DNA of 15,648 bases from Nitrospirota bacterium. Its GTDB lineage: Bacteria; Nitrospirota; Nitrospiria; Nitrospirales; UBA8639. Under the pieces are notes generated by a model, which was given only the letters and a program-made list of their open reading frames with translations, did no database searches and was not told the origin of the DNA. The stretch is taken from contig CP070628.1 in the NCBI GenBank assembly GCA_020355985.1, forward strand, positions 1,467,543 through 1,483,190. Reading direction: 5' to 3'. The translations under genes and the position numbers were made by a program. Below are positions 15,021-15,648 of the stretch, one piece after another. Every line of letters begins with the position of its first letter. Positions within the stretch are counted from its first letter, which is position 1.

Positions 15021-15560
15021 TTAGACATTGCCCGAAGTCATTTTCGCTTTCAACATTTGGGCAAGAAACAATTTGTTGTCTACGGTGAGGTTTTTGACCG
15101 AATCTTCAAACTTTTTGGCTCGCTCCAGATTTTCCTTATAAAATGCAATGTCGGATAATGTGCGCGTCGCATCTCGGGCCACACCTTGTAAGTCAACCAT
15201 CAGGCTGGGCGTGAGTTTCTTGGTGGAAAGGGATTTGACCACCTCAACCAATCGTTGGGCTTCCTTAATCCATTCCTCATAGTTATTTTCCATTTTGATA
15301 TAGGAGTGGGCATCTCCAATAATCCACAGACGAATCAATTCGATTTCTTGAGACGTAATGTCTTCATTGTTCTGAAGCTTGCTCAATAATGAGGCCATCT
15401 CATCTTTGGTAGATTCTTGAATGCCTTCTCGTAGGTCATTATAGAGAGTCATAAACGTTTGGTTCAGTTGTTGAAGATCGGCGATGGTCGTATTGTTGTT
15501 GATGGTGGGGCATTGGGATGCCGCCTGCTGAACGCCCTGTTTGACTTTTTCTTGATACAT
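15021..15560 (-). CDS. Helical protein of unknown function
   Basis: I do not recognise this 179-residue protein. It appears to be all-helical and soluble, with Gln-, Glu- and Lys-rich amphipathic stretches such as the segments around IADLQQLNQTFMTLYNDL, EEWIKEAQRLVEVVKSL and YKENLERAKKFEDSVK, which could form a helical bundle or coiled coil. There is no signal peptide or membrane segment, and only one cysteine (near residue 17). It is a real gene by its strong AGGAGA placed 6 nt before the ATG and its uninterrupted length. It converges with the glycosyltransferase cassette and is therefore transcribed separately. Its leader can form alternative hairpins (see the next entry). Confidence 0.78.
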   Translation of the reverse strand: MYQEKVKQGVQQAASQCPTINNNTTIADLQQLNQTFMTLYNDLREGIQESTKDEMASLLSKLQNNEDITSQEIELIRLWIIGDAHSYIKMENNYEEWIKEAQRLVEVVKSLSTKKLTPSLMVDLQGVARDATRTLSDIAFYKENLERAKKFEDSVKNLTVDNKLFLAQMLKAKMTSGNV

Positions 15561-15589
15561 GGGGTTTCTCCTGTTTGGGTAGATACCCC
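15561..15589 (-). promoter_or_regulatory. Leader hairpins that could cover the ribosome binding site of the helical protein gene
   Basis: In the leftward transcript, GGGGT (15585-15589) can pair with ACCCC (15561-15565), which touches the ATG, placing the AGGAGA Shine-Dalgarno in the loop. The same GGGT can instead pair with ACCC (15577-15580), leaving the site open. The stems are short (5 and 4 bp), so stability is doubtful. Confidence 0.3.
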
Positions 15590-15648
15590 AGTCGTGCTTA
15601 ATGGGGAATCCAGATTAGTATTCATTGGACAACAAATGGGCCCCTGTC

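Noticed and set aside
1..15648. Mobile element, CRISPR array, defence island or prophage
   Set aside because: No transposase, integrase, array of direct repeats, terminal inverted repeats or defence-type domains were seen; the genes are housekeeping or envelope functions. The tRNA-Pro has no repeated 3' end nearby to suggest an attachment site.

Overview
The window reads as ordinary chromosomal DNA of a Gram-negative bacterium, most likely a Nitrospira-like member of the Nitrospirota. The reasons are the mix of gene orders (alaC-hom-thrC-apgM-like-lysC-cimA; ihfA-merR-tRNA-Pro), lipid A/undecaprenyl-sugar type genes that imply an outer membrane, and a moderate base composition. This placement is an inference from gene content and recalled family similarity, not from a search. 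I see no insertion sequence, prophage, CRISPR array or other mobile element.

Left block (minus strand, 1-2518): pdxJ (vitamin B6), nnr (repair of damaged NAD(P)H) and the start of tsaE (tRNA t6A modification; it runs off the window). A 257-bp divergent promoter region (2519-2775) separates them from the next block. Good sigma70-like promoters face both ways, and a perfect inverted repeat overlaps the rightward one.

Central block (plus strand, 2776-10552): a tightly packed amino-acid operon, alaC - hom - thrC - apgM-like - lysC - cimA. It covers the aspartate family (aspartokinase, homoserine dehydrogenase, threonine synthase) plus two enzymes that draw on the pyruvate pool (alanine aminotransferase, citramalate synthase for isoleucine). 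Homoserine kinase (thrB) and aspartate-semialdehyde dehydrogenase (asd) are not present. In the slot where a homoserine kinase would be expected lies an ApgM/alkaline-phosphatase-fold protein that has lost nearly every catalytic and metal-binding motif of its family. This is the most interesting item in the window. lysC also carries a well-placed internal ribosome binding site and ATG just before its ACT domains, which could yield a separate regulatory beta subunit.

Next (plus strand, 10748-11530): ihfA (integration host factor alpha), a small MerR-type regulator, and tRNA-Pro(GGG) with its own promoter. A small acidic, helical protein of unknown function follows on the minus strand (11596-11850).

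Right block (plus strand, 12099-14896): a three-gene cassette of a dolichyl-phosphate-mannose-synthase-like GT2, a small LAB_N membrane protein and an ArnT-like GT-C transferase. It has the layout of a system that loads a sugar on undecaprenyl phosphate, flips it and attaches it to lipid A or another envelope acceptor. The window ends with a convergent, all-helical hypothetical gene (15021-15560, minus) whose leader can fold over its own ribosome binding site.
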